The notes: generated by a model from the sequence alone, not told the origin. 64,000 bases of DNA from Azadirachta indica (GCA_022749755.1 CM040444.1:13726274-13790273), one strand, 5' to 3'; shown: positions 37,801 to 50,700, counted from the stretch's first letter. Translations and numbers: made by a program.

Positions 37801-38337
37801 ACTCTCACCAATCCGTGAAGCATTACCCCGGCTGAAAGGTGAAGGCGGCAATAACGAATGAGAATTCCCATCCCTATCTTCCATTGATACATCAGCAGAT
37901 ACTTGGTCTGACATTGAAGTGCTTGGTGAGTCTCTAAAAGGAGATGGGCTCAACGGGGGCAAAGAATCAAGTGAAAAGAATGATGATGGTTGAGATAAAG
38001 ATCGGGAATGGGTAGGTCCTGGGCTGAAACCCTGAGAACCCATTTGCTGGTTCGCCTGCCTAGCCCCTGGGATCAGAGAATACGGTGAAATGGGAGGGAT
38101 TTGGTTAGGATGTGAAGGTGGTATACCAGCTCTTTTGCTGCTATCACCACCAAAATTTGTAGCAAACTGTGAAAAGTGGCGTGCACGAATATGATTCGGG
38201 TTCAACTGAGGTATATCAAGTTGGTTAGTAGACAACAAAGTCTGTTGTTTAGGAATTGAAGAAGATGAAGTACCAAATGAAGACTGAATTCTTTGCATCA
38301 TATCAGTATTACCATTACCGTCTTCAGTTTCACCCAT
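34900..38337 (-). CDS. Group I bZIP transcription factor, VIP1/bZIP29-like (612 aa)
   Basis: Four exons on the minus strand: 38337-37031, 36927-36795, 36700-36616 and 35213-34900, in frame throughout. The large Ser/Pro-rich N-terminal region contains three HxRxxS motifs (HSRSLS 110-115, HRRSNS 186-191, HYRSVS 354-359), which in VIP1 relatives are kinase and 14-3-3 docking sites that control nuclear entry. The basic region [21 protein letters not shown] has the N-x7-K spacing (Asn440, Lys448) typical of group I, where Lys replaces the usual Arg. Leucines 458, 465, 472, 479, 486 and 493 form the zipper. After [16 protein letters not shown] the tail is Gln-rich. Closest by pattern to bZIP29/30, which act in osmosensory and developmental control. 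Confidence 0.9.
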
Positions 38338-38879
38338 TTTCAGCTCTCAAAACTTTACTCTCCTACTACGTAATGCCAATGAAAAACCTCTAAAACACTA
38401 AGACAAATTACTTCAAAAGCCTATAAAGCCCCCGATTCAAGCTAACCCAGTTCAGTTCAACCAAAACCCAGATGACACAACAAATCAAACCACCAGAATC
38501 TGCAAATGAGTAAACATATAAACAAAAATACACTAAATAAGCAACTGAAACAAGAAAAACAAAATTTAAAAGAATACTGTATAAGAAACCCAGATTACCT
38601 TGTAAACCAGTCGGTCATTTCAATCAATACAGCTCCGGTTTTGACGGAAATGGCGAAGAAACAAAAACAGCAGGCGCTTTCTCTCTCTTCCTCTGTCGCT
38701 GTTAAAACTTACAATTATTTAAAAAATTTTCTTTTTTAATTTTTATTTTTGCATATAATTATTCTCTGAATTACTCTTTCTAAAAAGTGTGTCTGTGACG
38801 ACGAAGACTACGACACACGGATTTCGTGACGGGAGAAAGAGAGAGATGGACGCGTGAATTTAATATTAAGAAAAAGAAA

Positions 38880-39060
38880 TAAAATTAAATTTCATTTTCA
38901 TTTCATTTGAGTTTGAGTGAAGTGTACCGAAGCGAAGCGAAGAGAAGAGAGAGAAAAAAGTAGTGGCGAATTTGAATTGAATTTAGAGTGAATTTCAATT
39001 TCATTCCGACCGCATTTGACTTTGTTCTCTCTCCTCTCTCTCCCGTGTCTACGCAGCTTA
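38880..39060 (-). promoter_or_regulatory. GA/CT-rich leader and promoter of the bZIP gene
   Basis: Runs such as GAAGCGAAGCGAAGAGAAGAG and CTCTCTCCTCTCTCTCCC lie about 0.55-0.7 kb before the start codon. ACAAG|GTAATC on the minus strand near 38600 could be the donor of a leader intron. GA-rich tracts are potential BPC/GAGA-factor sites. Confidence 0.4.
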
Positions 39061-41830
39061 TCTTGCAACGAATTTTGCCCGCTTTATTATTTTAATTGGA
39101 TTTTCATTAATTTTTTAATCTCGTTTAGATGCTAATTAATTTCGAGACTGATATTACGTTCTCTCACGCGCTTTTACAGTACGTGCACATCACTGCATAA
39201 GATTTTTGATGCGTTTGGGACAACTATTTTTTTTCTAATTAAAATTTTTTATTTTCACTTTTGCTTAATAAACTTGTAATATTTTCTAAATTTGATGATA
39301 TTAATAAGTTTAATAAGATATTTATCAAAAGTTTGGGACACTTGTTATATTAAAATAATTAATTAATTAATTGGTGGTTAAAAATAAAAATGAGACATAT
39401 TATAGTCATCTTATCTTCAATGGTAAGAATTTTTTGCATTTAATAAATTCTTTTCTTGTGGTAAATGCTATTGAGCAATTAATAAATAAATAAATATATT
39501 AAAATAAGAATATGTTACTTATAAGTTCAATCATATAAATTAATTAATGTGACGACAATATAACTGTTTCACATTAATTTTTGTATACTAAATTTAATAT
39601 CCCGTCATTATTATTAAATAAAATATATGAAAACGTGTTTAAATTTACTAATTAGTAATTTTATAATTATTTTATTTTATATTATTTAATTTAAATATTC
39701 GTTGTGATCAACTACCATGTTAACATAATCTTGAATCATATAATTAATAATTATAGTTAACTAATTGACAAGAAATTAAAAAAGGGTTAGCGTGAGATTT
39801 AATCAATTTTGAAAAACACATAATGAAAGTGTTTTTTTCTTTTGAATGTGTACAATTGACAAATATTGCTTTAATTTTTCTTGTGATGGTTATCCAATAA
39901 TCCATGCACGTATAGCAAGGAATTTTGGAATTATTTAATTAAATTAAATGGGCTTTCTTTGAACAATGAAACAAAGTGTTGCCAATATTTTATTTTATTT
40001 TTATTTTTTAACTTTTAATTATGGCTTTGCTTGTGACAATCAAACACGTCGTTTGCAATACAAGTAGACGACTTGTATTAGGTTTTAGGGGTTGCTTCGG
40101 ATTGTTGTTTTAGAGACTGTTTTTGCTCAATAATTAAAAATATTTTAGAAATTAATTTCAAATAATTTAAGCTATTTTAGCATTATAATCGATATGTGTA
40201 TGCAGAGCAATACGCCTTTGAACATAATTTAAGCAGTTTAGAATACATTTTAAACTCTTAAGCCATCTCGAGTTCATATACCCTTATAAGATAAAGGTTA
40301 TTTTTTACTCCCGTTCAAAATCTTTTAAAAGAAATGTAAAAAGATAGAAATAGAAGTTTCAACTTTGAATGGCAGAAAAAGTTATAAATTAGTGTGTTAA
40401 AATAATTTTGTTTACTTTGGAAGTATACTATCATAATACATAATCTAACACATTTTAAAAAAAGTTTAAGGTTTAAGTTCTTAATTTTGCATTATTTTAT
40501 CTAAAGAGACAATTAATTATTTTTTATGAAAATTAACTATACTAATTTAATTATATTTGAATAAACAAATTAAAATGCATAATAAGAAGTTGATAATCGT
40601 TATTTTATAATAAATATAAAGATTAAGGAATAATGCATTACTATATTATATTTCGCTCCTTGAGGTAGTTGGGATAGCATGAGATATGCTTGAATATTAT
40701 CCCAGTTCAAGTCATAATAGGTAATAAAACTTTGATGTTTTTTGGATGAGATTTTTTATTCCCATTAAAACTTTTTGAAAAATAGATATACTATTTTTTA
40801 GATTTATCTTTTATTTACAATTAACCAAATTGAGTATTAATATAGTCGCAAAAGTAGTGTTTATTTTTTTCTACTTCAAGTTTAAATATAATTGAAATAT
40901 GAATTTAATTGATTTTTTTTTCTTAAACTTTTGAAAATAAATATTAAATTGTTTATTTTTATAAAAATAAAAAAATATGAAATTGATATGTTAATTTATT
41001 GACATGTATAAATGTGAAGTAATAAATTAAAAATATTATTGATAAATAAAATATTTAATTTATTTAAATATTTGATTATTTAGATTTAAGTTAAATTTTT
41101 AACTTAATTATATTTTGACATTTTTAGCAAATTTTCATATATGAGTTAAACAAACAAATTCAAATACGTGTTTGTTTTTATTTGAAGTGTGAAATATAGT
41201 TCAGTTTCAGTCATTCATATATTTTTAATGTATTTGTTCTTTAACTTAACACCAAAAACTTTGTAATTATGTCCACATAAAATAAATTAAAATTTTTAAC
41301 TTAACTCTAAAATTAAATAGGTTTTTTAATTGTAATGAACTAAAATAGCCTTATAAAATTTGTTTATTTCCTTATATATAACATTTATCTTAATTATTTA
41401 TAAAAATATGATAAATAAAAATACTATTTTCATATATTTATATTCAAACATGATAAATAGAAAACAAGCGTATTGTTTAAAATCAATTAGATTCATATAG
41501 ATTTAGATAAAAGATCATATAGACCCTAAGTCGACAATAAATTTATTGTTCAATAAGAATATGGGTTAAATCTATTTAAAATATATATATTATATTTCAA
41601 TTCATTTTTATTTACAATTAATCACTTTAAGTATTAATGTAGTTTAAATCAACCATGAAGTATTGTTCAACAATAATATTAAAAAACGTAAAAAAAAAAT
41701 GTAAGAATTTTTTAATTTATAGTTATTTTTAATAGCTACTACAAAAGTATAATAATACATGCATGTAATTTTGAACTCTATTATATTCTTTTACTAGCCT
41801 TTAACAGCACAGACCTATAAAAAATAAAAG
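39061..41830. other. AT-rich intergenic, no gene seen
   Basis: Low-complexity AT DNA. A short stretch near 40650-40730 (GAGGTAGTTGGGATAGCATG then CCCAGTTCAAGTC) loosely recalls tRNA A and B boxes, as in a decayed SINE, but is too weak to call. Confidence 0.5.
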
Positions 41831-41834
41831 AGAT

Positions 41835-42190
41835 ATTTGTTGGCTAATTACTCAATTTTAAACTGTAACTCATTATGATATAACAAGTATTTTGACATTA
41901 TATTATAGTTCAAAAATATAACAAATATCTCAACGAGTTATAAATTTATAATATCTATCCAAAAAGAATTTAACAATAAGAGGGCAAAAACGTCTTTTCG
42001 ATAAATAAAAAGGAATAATTTTATCTAACTGCTTAACTTTAAATGATATCTCATTATAATATAACAAGTATTCACATTCTACATTATAATATATAAAGAT
42101 AACAAATATCTTAAAGAGTTACAGATTCGTAACATCTATCAAAAAAATTTAACCGTAAGAGGATAAAATTATTTTTTCGATAAAAATCAA
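41835..42190 (+). repeat. Two direct, partial copies of the 42.7-kb inverted-repeat element
   Basis: Units near 41835-42010 and 42015-42190 share, in order, CTCATTATGATATAACAAGTATT, ATAACAAATATCT, GAGTTA and AACATCTATC-like pieces, then TTTCGATAAA. The same words occur in each arm of the element at 42716-43015, so these are probably half-elements in tandem. Confidence 0.55.
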
Positions 42191-42715
42191 AAGAAAAGTC
42201 ATTTTTTACTTTTTTAAAAAAGTTTAGAAACGTAAATTGAAAGATTTAGAAATGTAAATGTTATTATCCCAATTTAACTTAAACTTGAGTTCATCTTAAA
42301 GTCCATTTTACTACTCTAATTGAAAAACACTCTCATTTATTTTCTTTTTTACACGTATATAAAAGAAAAGTTTAACTCTTTTCTCCTTCTTCATTCTCAT
42401 TGATAAGGCATTCTCTCCCTCCCCTCTTCTTCTTCTTCCCTTGAATCTCAAATCATCCAACACTTAACTCCTCGTGCTCTTTTCAAAATTATCATCGAAC
42501 TTATTGCTAACCAATGCCATTCTCTTTATTCCTTTAGTCAAATCCTTTTCACTACTCTGAAATCACCAGCAATCAATGATATTTGCGGCGTTGTGGGCAA
42601 TTGATACTGGTAGTGGAATTGCTAGAATTATAAAGGATGTAAAAACTAAGATTTTGGATTAATTAAAAAATTAAAGTTAGATTTTTTTAATCCATTTAAG
42701 AATTTTAATTTTTTT

Positions 42716-43015
42716 GGAGATAATTTCATATAATTGCTCAACTTTTGGCGATATCTTATTGTGATACAATAAGTATCAGAACGTTATACTACACTTTATA
42801 AAGACGACAAATATCTCAACGAGTTATATGATGAAATATATTAAGGTTATTTTTGTAATTCAGCTCTCATCATTAAATTTTTTTTGGATGGACATTATAA
42901 ATTTGTAACTTTTTGAGATATTTATCATTTTTTTATACTATAATATAGCATCCGAATACTTGTTTCTTTACAATGAGATAGAGTTTAAAGTTGAATAGCT
43001 AACCGAAATTATCCT
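42716..43015. mobile_element. MITE-like inverted repeat, about 300 bp
   Basis: The left end (GATAATTTCATATAATTGC, then GATATCTTATTGTGATACAA, CAAATATCTCAACGAGTTA) is mirrored by the right end read on the minus strand (GATAATTTCGGTTAGCTATT, CTATCTCATTGTAAAG, TAAATATCTCAAAAAGTTAC). The arms are about 110 bases and diverged, with no coding sequence. Target-site duplication is not clear. Confidence 0.6.
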
Positions 43016-45276
43016 AAAATAAAAAATTATGTTCTAATATAAAATAATGTCAAAATATAGTAGGAATGGCAAAAATTTTTGAATCCATGGGGCTCAATGT
43101 AGTCTAATTTGGGAAGAGTTTGGGCCTTAAAACTCAAACCCCTTTGAAAATTGGAGAGGTTTCGAGAATTATATATTTTATCTCGCTCGATCTTGTTTAA
43201 CCCAAACTAGTATAGCAAGAATACTTTAATTATCTAGAAAAACTTTACCTAAAACTGTGTCAGTACTGTAGATGGCAAAAAAAAAAAAAAATCAACTCAA
43301 CACTATAGCAAGCATATGTAACATAACCTTGAAATTAGAGTTAGATACTATAGCATACTATAGTTAGATATTATGGAATACTATAATTTAATCAAATAGG
43401 GTCAAATGAGGTCGAGCTGAACGAATTAGAAAGAGAGACTAATTAGCTCTAATTCCATTTTTTTCAAAAAAAAAAAAAAAAAAAAAAAAAAAGAAAGGGA
43501 GGAGCGTGAGGGCAAACTTGCCCCAAACAGCATGGATTTGGGTATGGTAAATTTTGTCCAGTATCTGCTCCATTGGCATCACCCACATTTAAGGACTTGG
43601 ATGATAATATCCAAAAGAAGATAACATAATCTTTATTATTTATTCTTTTTGCAATCAATCTGACTTTTTATCCGCAATTAATGTTAAAGCCTCCACCAGC
43701 TAACAAAAAATAATTTAATAAAAATAAATAAATAATATGAAAAATAAATTGGAACCTAACTTTCACCTTCTCCGGCTTTTTACCTGTGACTGATTGAAAA
43801 GACCAACAAAGGGCCCCCCCTAGTTTTTTATCAATTCATACGACCTTTAATACTTCCTAAAGTTAAAATTAAAATAAAATAAAATGAAACCAAAAAGTAA
43901 ATAAAAACTGCAAACATAAAATAAAAAGCTTCCGAGATTAATTTACTCCCTTTATTTATACAACAATCATTGACAAGTTAATTAATTAAAGGTGGAATTG
44001 GACTTAAAATTTTGGTGGTGCCATTGTCGGTGTATAATCAGAGGGGTGTAAACTAGAAAATTTTAATTAATAAAAATTTAATTAGTTTAGAATTACTATT
44101 TAATTTAATGATAATCTTCCCTCCCCATATCCTATAGTTAATAGTTCAATATTTCTTACGTGTATTGGAATTAACCTACCTCTCTCTTAATAAGATTAGA
44201 TTTTTGAATTTATTTTGAGCATATATGAAAATCTTTAATTACATATAATGTAAGATATTAAAAATATAAATTTTAACAGATAAATATAAACAAGATATTT
44301 TGTAAAAAACATATGATAATTTGTCATCAATATTGTTTCATAGACAGGAGAAAAATAATCAATTTGAAAATGGGTCCCCATAATACCTTGTATATTCTCT
44401 ATTATTAATATTTAGAGACAAAATATAAGTATATTTTATTTTTAAGTTTGATAAATATAAATCTTGCCGTTTGCTTGTCCATAAAATTTTACGTACATAT
44501 GTCGCCAAAAGGGGGGACCAAGGCATTAGCTATGTGTCAATAAATTCTTTAAATAAAACAAACAATCATTCATTTTTTTTTTTTTATTAAATTTGGATCA
44601 ATAAAGAAACAAGTAGTCATATCAAATACAACTTAAGTATACAATAATAAAACAAAATGTTAATTTTAATCTTTTTTGTTATAATTTTTACTTTACAAAA
44701 CATGTATTCATATTAAAAAAAACTTAAAGTGCAAACAGTTTTAATAAGATATTTTGATAAAATACGACATGATTAATTGATTTAGAGAAATAGTTTATAT
44801 TAATATAAATTGATGAGATTTCAATAAATAAGATGATATGTCCATCTCTTCCAAAAATTTTTTATTTATATAATTTTTTTAATTTTTAAAAACAAAAATG
44901 TTATTTTTAAAATATACCCAAATATGTAGTTTCATTTTTCTTTTTAAAATGAACACACATACATAAATACACACACATATATATATATAAATAACTTTTT
45001 GACTCCAAGATTCTTCTATAACCAACATGTCTTGTAATGGTTGTCCACACATCAAATGTAGTTAAAAGTAAAATTGTAACATTGTTTGAAAATGTAGCAT
45101 GAAATTTTGGCAATTGGCACATGTATACTCACATTGTATAAAATAAAATTAGAAAAAAAGAAAGAAAATGTTTTCATATCCCAATTCCAATTCCAATGCG
45201 GATTTAGATTTTGTTTAAGAGAAGAAAGACATATGGCACTAAACTAGGTTTCTTCCTTGTGGTCCCTTTGCTTTGC

Positions 45277-45310
<34 letters not shown>

Positions 45311-45890
45311 TTTCTCCCATTTTGGGAATTTCCCCACATCTTCTTTCCAACATTATAAACTAAGCTATTTGTGATCCATCTTCGAGAAAATCTCGTTTAA
45401 AACATGTATGTAATACAAAATATATTTTATATATTAAAAATAAATAAATAAAAAAGTTAAGATAAACATGAATATGCATATGAGACTATAATGTGTTAAA
45501 TGATTGGATTGTAAAGAAAATACTATAGATTTTGTTTTATATATGAAACTTTTAGTCCAAAATTTAAGAAAATACAAATTGTCAAAATCAAAATTTTGTC
45601 CTTATTATTCATGTATTTTCATAAATTTCGAGTAAATTAATAAAATGTATTAAAAAATAATTGCATAATATCAATCCTAAAATGATCTAATTTTTTTTGA
45701 TAGAACGTTTTATATTATTACTTATTAGTAAAGGTAGATTCGCGATAGTTAATAAGTTTTGGAATCATAATTAAGTAGATATGTTTTGGGTCAAATTAAA
45801 AAATAAAAATAATGTTAAAAATAAATAATATCTACTTAATTAGCGGACTTAATTAGAAAATTAGTGAAAACTATGGAACCCAATAATTTA
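43016..45890. other. AT-rich intergenic with a poly(A) tract and (TA)n
   Basis: A run of 27 A's occurs at 43466-43492, and a TA run at 45284-45310. No gene seen. Confidence 0.6.
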
Positions 45891-45959
45891 TGAAGCTCAC
45901 TTCTTGAGGGACAACACCATAGAAAGTGGACCCCTAGGTGATTATTCCGCCAATCTCGC

Positions 45960-46265
45960 GGTGACTTGAAACGTGGCATTGAATAAGCCGTTGATCACGT
46001 TCGTGTTGACTTGAGCGAGTAGATGGTGGACACGTGTTGAGAGAGGCCGAAGATTTCTTCTAACATACACGTGGCAAACTTTTAGTTCTTCAAGAGAAAA
46101 GAGCGCAAGCAAGCTTATCCACTGTCATTTAAGATTTGTCAATCATCAATAAAAAAGGCCAATTTATGGGGCCCACCAATTTTTTAATAATGGGCCAGCT
46201 AAATTTTAATTTTATATAGTGGGCCCACTTAAGTTAGGCAAAGCAAACCCATTAACACGTGACAA
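45960..46265. promoter_or_regulatory. G-box/ABRE and GGGCCCA cluster without a nearby gene
   Basis: CACGTG occurs at 46031-46036, 46068-46073 (as ACACGTGGC, a strong ABRE form) and 46256-46261. ACGTGG lies at 45971. GGGGCCCACC and GTGGGCCCAC occur at about 46168 and 46220. The block is GC-richer than its surroundings and looks like a promoter, but I see no gene within 1 kb on either strand. Confidence 0.4.
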
Positions 46266-46942
46266 CGATTACGATAGCCCCTTTTTGTCAGTTTTCTCGG
46301 AATATCACAAACGACATCGTATGCGAATTTGGAATTCATTTTTTCAGTAACGCCGTAGTTTCAGTTTCGAACTATTTTTCAATGTGAATAATTTTGTTAA
46401 GAGTGACTTGTAATAAATTAAAAAACATTGTTTAACACAAAATAAAAAATTATTTATAGAATATTTAAACTAATAAATTTTTTTCTAATCTTTGGATATT
46501 CTTGAAATTAATGATTGCTCTGGTTTAGTCTTTTGATGAATTTACATTTGTAGGAATCCTATTAGTTTGTGTTATTTGTGTTTGCTTTGTGACTAATTAA
46601 ATGGACATTTTGCTTTTCCATTTGGTTGTTGATGATACAATTAAATATAATTATAAATAAACTATGCAAATGTAAGGGGGATGATTACTTGTAAAAAATT
46701 TGTAAGCAATGGAAAATAAATTAATGAATTAATTTAGATGCTAAGCCCAGGAATATCCCAATGGAATTTGCATAAAAAGAGCAAAATGTGATGGTGGAAT
46801 GCAACCCTAACTAATAAATATAGCAAAACACTCGGAACCCAATATTGATGGAACATGTCAAGCTTTGCTTTGATAATAACATATGCAAAATCATGCTGTT
46901 GTCTGCAACCATAATTTAATCAAAGTTACCCCACTTCTAATT

Positions 46943-47183
46943 TTATATATATAGCGACAGAATCAGCAGCGTCTATTTTTTACACAGAATTTTATATCAA
47001 TTATAAACTATTGGATATAAACACATCCAACGGTTAAGATTACATCTGACAGATACATTAATTATATATATATTAATTACATGATCAAATATAATTTTAA
47101 TCATTAAATGTGCTTATATCCAATGGTTTACAATTGATGTAAGATTTTATATAAAAAAGGCAAAATTGCTCTATATATATAGG
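46943..47183. mobile_element. MITE-like element, copy 1 of a pair
   Basis: The ends are inverted copies. On the left, ATCAATTATAAACTATTGGA and CATCCAACGGTTAAGAT; on the right, read on the minus strand, ATCAATTGTAAACCATTGGA and AATGATTAAAATTATATTTGATC. TATATATATAG-type sequence bounds both ends. No coding capacity. Confidence 0.65.
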
Positions 47184-47432
47184 GTAGGATCAACAGTTCA
47201 TTTTTTTTCGCACAAAATCTTACATCAATTGTAAACCATTGGATATAAAGACATCTAACGGTTGAGATTGTATTTGACATATGTATTAATTATAAATGTA
47301 TTAATTGTGCATTAATTATATGGTCAGATACAATCTCAACTGTTGGATATCCCTATATCCAATGATTTACAATTGACGTAAAATTTTATATAAAAAAAAA
47401 TGGCTACTGATTTTGCCCCATATATATATATT
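47167..47432. mobile_element. MITE-like element, copy 2 of a pair
   Basis: Same family as the adjacent copy. ATCAATTGTAAACCATTGGA and GGTTGAGATTGTATTTGAC on the left are mirrored on the right as GTCAATTGTAAATCATTGGA and AGTTGAGATTGTATCTGAC on the minus strand. The arms are about 110 bases. It abuts or overlaps copy 1 in its TATATATATAG end. Confidence 0.65.
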
Positions 47433-47479
47433 GTTTTAAATGTCACATAATTTAATCAAAATGTGATGCATTCTTTAGA

Positions 47480-48110
47480 AGAGTAAAACTTTGTACATTT
47501 TGCACTAAAAGAGTTGAAATAACTACATATTTAACCAAAACTAATTGCAAGCTTAATGTCGCTATGATCATGACCACATTCCATTGGCACAAAAGCTAGA
47601 GGATCCTCCTATTCCTCAACCTTTGGTTGCTGATGATGCAATGTAAGTTCTGAGAAACTGTGATTGGTTTGATCCTGAGGGGTCGAATGATGGTACAAGA
47701 TGGAGAATTTGATCCTCTTTGTGAGAAAATATAGCAAAGATGGTGAAGAGGATCCAAAGGGAAATGGGTGGAGAGATTAAAGATGGAGCTTAATATTAAT
47801 ATGTAACCCAATGATATCCCGAGTAGTGTTTAGAATATAAAGTCCATTAAAGAATCATGGCAACATCTAAGAAGGTGGAAGTGCTTCTGATAATGAACAG
47901 TTCAAACCTTCTTGGATTGGGTAGGTGAAAGATGGAAAAGATACTGGTAATGAGTAATTCATGATGATAATTTGGTATGAGAAGTAGATTCTGGCACATT
48001 TTGAAGTGAATGCAAACTGTGGAAATAAGATTTCAATGGTAGAAGACGCACTAGTAAAGGTAGAAAAGACTTTGAAAAATGGGGGGAATATGATTGATGC
48101 ATAATTGACT
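47480..48110. other. Unassigned less-AT-rich block, possible gene relic
   Basis: GC-richer than its flanks. Plus-strand frames read WFDPEGSNDGTRWRI and nearby acidic/basic pieces separated by stops. No family recognised. It could be a decayed gene or transposon part. Confidence 0.3.
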
Positions 48111-48119
48111 TTCAAGAAG

Positions 48120-48456
48120 GCCTAGCAGATAGCACAACTGATTTTGTTTTGGATTCTGCCCCATACACGGCCCATGTGGACATATGGTTGCCTTGTAGCA
48201 TTGTTGTAAAACCACCTAGGCTGCAGAAGTATGAACGCGTGAACAAAAGTAGTTTACAAAACTTCCCGTATACAGGGATTAAAGGTTTCAGAGTAAAATT
48301 ACAATGGTCTGTCCACAACTTAAAGCAAGGAAATTGCTTTCTATCAATAAGCTTCATCTTGCTATCAATCTATTCAGCCACATTTGCAAAAGAAATTACC
48401 AGCCAAATTTAAGACCATAAAACAAGGAAACATACTAACAGTGGATCACCTGGATA
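48120..48456 (-). other. Probable 3' UTR of the BPC gene
   Basis: Moderate AT content and no coding frame. It lies directly after the minus-strand stop. Confidence 0.4.
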
Positions 48457-49494
48457 CTACTTAATGGTAATGTAGCGGTTTGTTCCATGTCTGGCCCAGA
48501 AGTTCTTGAGATCAAGTGGCACTGAGAGATCATGGCCTTCTGCTGCTACCCGACTAAGTAATTTTGTAAATACACTACCACTCATCTTTCGGCCACCCAC
48601 ACGGGCGTGGCGCTTGTTTGGCATCTGTGGCAATGGATATGATGAGAGGGTGGTGGTGCAACAAGATGACTGCCACCCACCATTTCCCCATTTGTAGCAT
48701 TGTCGGGGAGTTCCTGTGCATGAGCAAACCGGCACTGGCATTGTCGTTTCATCAAAATTAACCAGGTTCAGTCCATCCTGATTATCCCACTCAGACTTTA
48801 TCTTTTTCCCATCAGAAGCAGCTTTCTTGTTCAAATCTTCACTCACTTTCTTCATTTTCCGTGGTGACACAGATGGCCTTGGTATAACTGCTTTGTTCTC
48901 TTTTGTTCGCTTTGCAGGATGAGACCGAGGTGATTCAGAAGAAATGACTGATATCGGTGTGGCATCAGTTACTTGACGCATATTCCCTGAATTAAGAGCC
49001 TCTGCTACATCACCTGAATGATATGTGGGGTGGTGCATACGCTTTCCTCCACGTTGAAATCCACCACTTGAAGGGTAGTTGACAGCAGTTTCACGGTATT
49101 GCAATGCTGCTAAAGCATTATCTCGTGCCATCAGGGCATCATCCCGCTCCGCAAGGGCTTTATCTCGCTCCTCAAGTGCCTGATCTCGGGCAGCCAACGC
49201 TTCCCTCTTCTCGGATAGTGCTATGTTTCGCTCTCTAATAGCAACCTCTCTCTCTTCAAGGATGGCCATGATTTTCTTATTCATCACTAAGGCATTATTT
49301 GGTTCCTTTATTTGATGTTGAGGAATCATATTCCACTGCACAAGTCATTTTTATCAATTGGGATTGATCTCAAGTCAAATATAAACAAACATAAAAGAGT
49401 ATTAGCAGAAAAAAGTTTGCCTTTTTACCTGTGCATGCGCCCCTTTGTAGTAATCCAGCTTATATCTCCCATTTTCGTGTTGTCCTTCATCCAT
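48457..49494 (-). CDS. BPC6: BASIC PENTACYSTEINE (GAGA-binding) factor, class II BPC6-like (314 aa)
   Basis: Two coding exons on the minus strand: 49494-49429 ([20 protein letters not shown] then AQ) and 49335-48457. BPC proteins are plant-only nuclear factors that bind GA/TC repeats and recruit Polycomb complexes. Residues 49-100 form the class II alanine-zipper coiled coil, with AL at 61-62, 68-69, 75-76, 82-83, 89-90 and 96-97, exactly seven apart. A basic, Ser/Pro-rich linker ([20 protein letters not shown]) carries the nuclear signal. The DNA-binding end has five cysteines (226, 228, 235, 247, 248) and the WARHGTN motif (302-308), ending RYITIK. Only one Gly-poor linker is present, a little shorter than BPC6 of Arabidopsis. 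Confidence 0.94.
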
Positions 49495-50700
49495 CTTAGC
49501 TACACGTTAGAAGGAAAGCAGATGATGATCTCAAGCTGCTTCTCAAAGTTCAAAGTTCAGATGTTGGGAGTTGACATGTTTTCCGTATAAAGAATGCATC
49601 CTCTGTTTCCATGAAAGAAGACCAAATGCTAAGTTTCTAAAAAAGCATGAAAACACAATTTAATAAAGGACTAACACAAATGTTATGAGAATATAAAAGG
49701 TTCCTAAAGAACTGCAGTCATATAGAATTCAGAAGCGACTTGGACATCAGAGAGTTAAATGACAACAATAAAAAACCGGTAGAGAAAAAGTACCAACAAG
49801 TATTGCAGACACACCAACAGAACACTATGCTTCAAATTGCAGCTATAATTGCACAACAAAATATCCCAAATATATGCCATAAATATGAAAAGAAGATTCC
49901 CATCCTTATAACAAAAAGTACTGTGAATATATTTGATAGTGGCAGAAAGAAAATACAGTTTTAGCCCTTATTCAGTATATCACTAAAAAGTAAGCATCTT
50001 CAAAAATTAGTCAATACAACATGGGTGCAAGCCCATTAAATGTAACCAAGTTTCTGACTAAATATCCTCAATGCACATGCTAAGAGATATCTTGATTTCT
50101 ATGAACAAGGAAGATTTCATTGATCTTTCATTATTAATACAAAATTCAATATTTCTTCTAAGAAAAAATTTCTTTCATTTTTCTATTCAATTAATTATTA
50201 ATATTTTGTGTTGGCTACATAGGATATTTTTGAAATTTAGGAAAGTTTGTAGAGTAAAATTTTAATTTTTTAGAACTTTCAATAATGGATGTACTTAGAA
50301 AATGATTATGGAGAGTATTTTGAGGGTTCATTTATGCAAAGTTATCCCAGGCCATGCAGTGAGACGAATTTCTGTTGCAGATCGTTATACCTTTGAAAAT
50401 GACAATATCAACAGAGAAGAAGCAAGATAAATCTCAACATTGGCAGGATGACAAAGAATGATAACAATCCATGACATATGGCAACCACTGAGATGATATC
50501 ACAACCACTAGCCTATGATCTGCTGTCACAACTTAACATAATCCTCCTACAAGCAGGCTTATTTTGTTCCACTGCCACCTGCCCCATCAAACAAATTATT
50601 TTGGCAGTAGTACGCAGAATATCTGTTAATTCAATTAGACAAAAACAGTGAAGTATCCAAATTTTCATGGTGCTTTATCTGCAGTTGCTCAGAAAGACAG

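Noticed and set aside
36865..38337. A 490-codon single frame for the bZIP gene, ending DALYF
   Set aside because: It runs into intron 1 at AAAAG|GTATTATTG. Splicing there restores the complete basic region and zipper.
40650..40730. tRNA-like A/B box pair, possible SINE
   Set aside because: Matches to the A and B boxes are too weak, and no tail or target-site duplication is seen.
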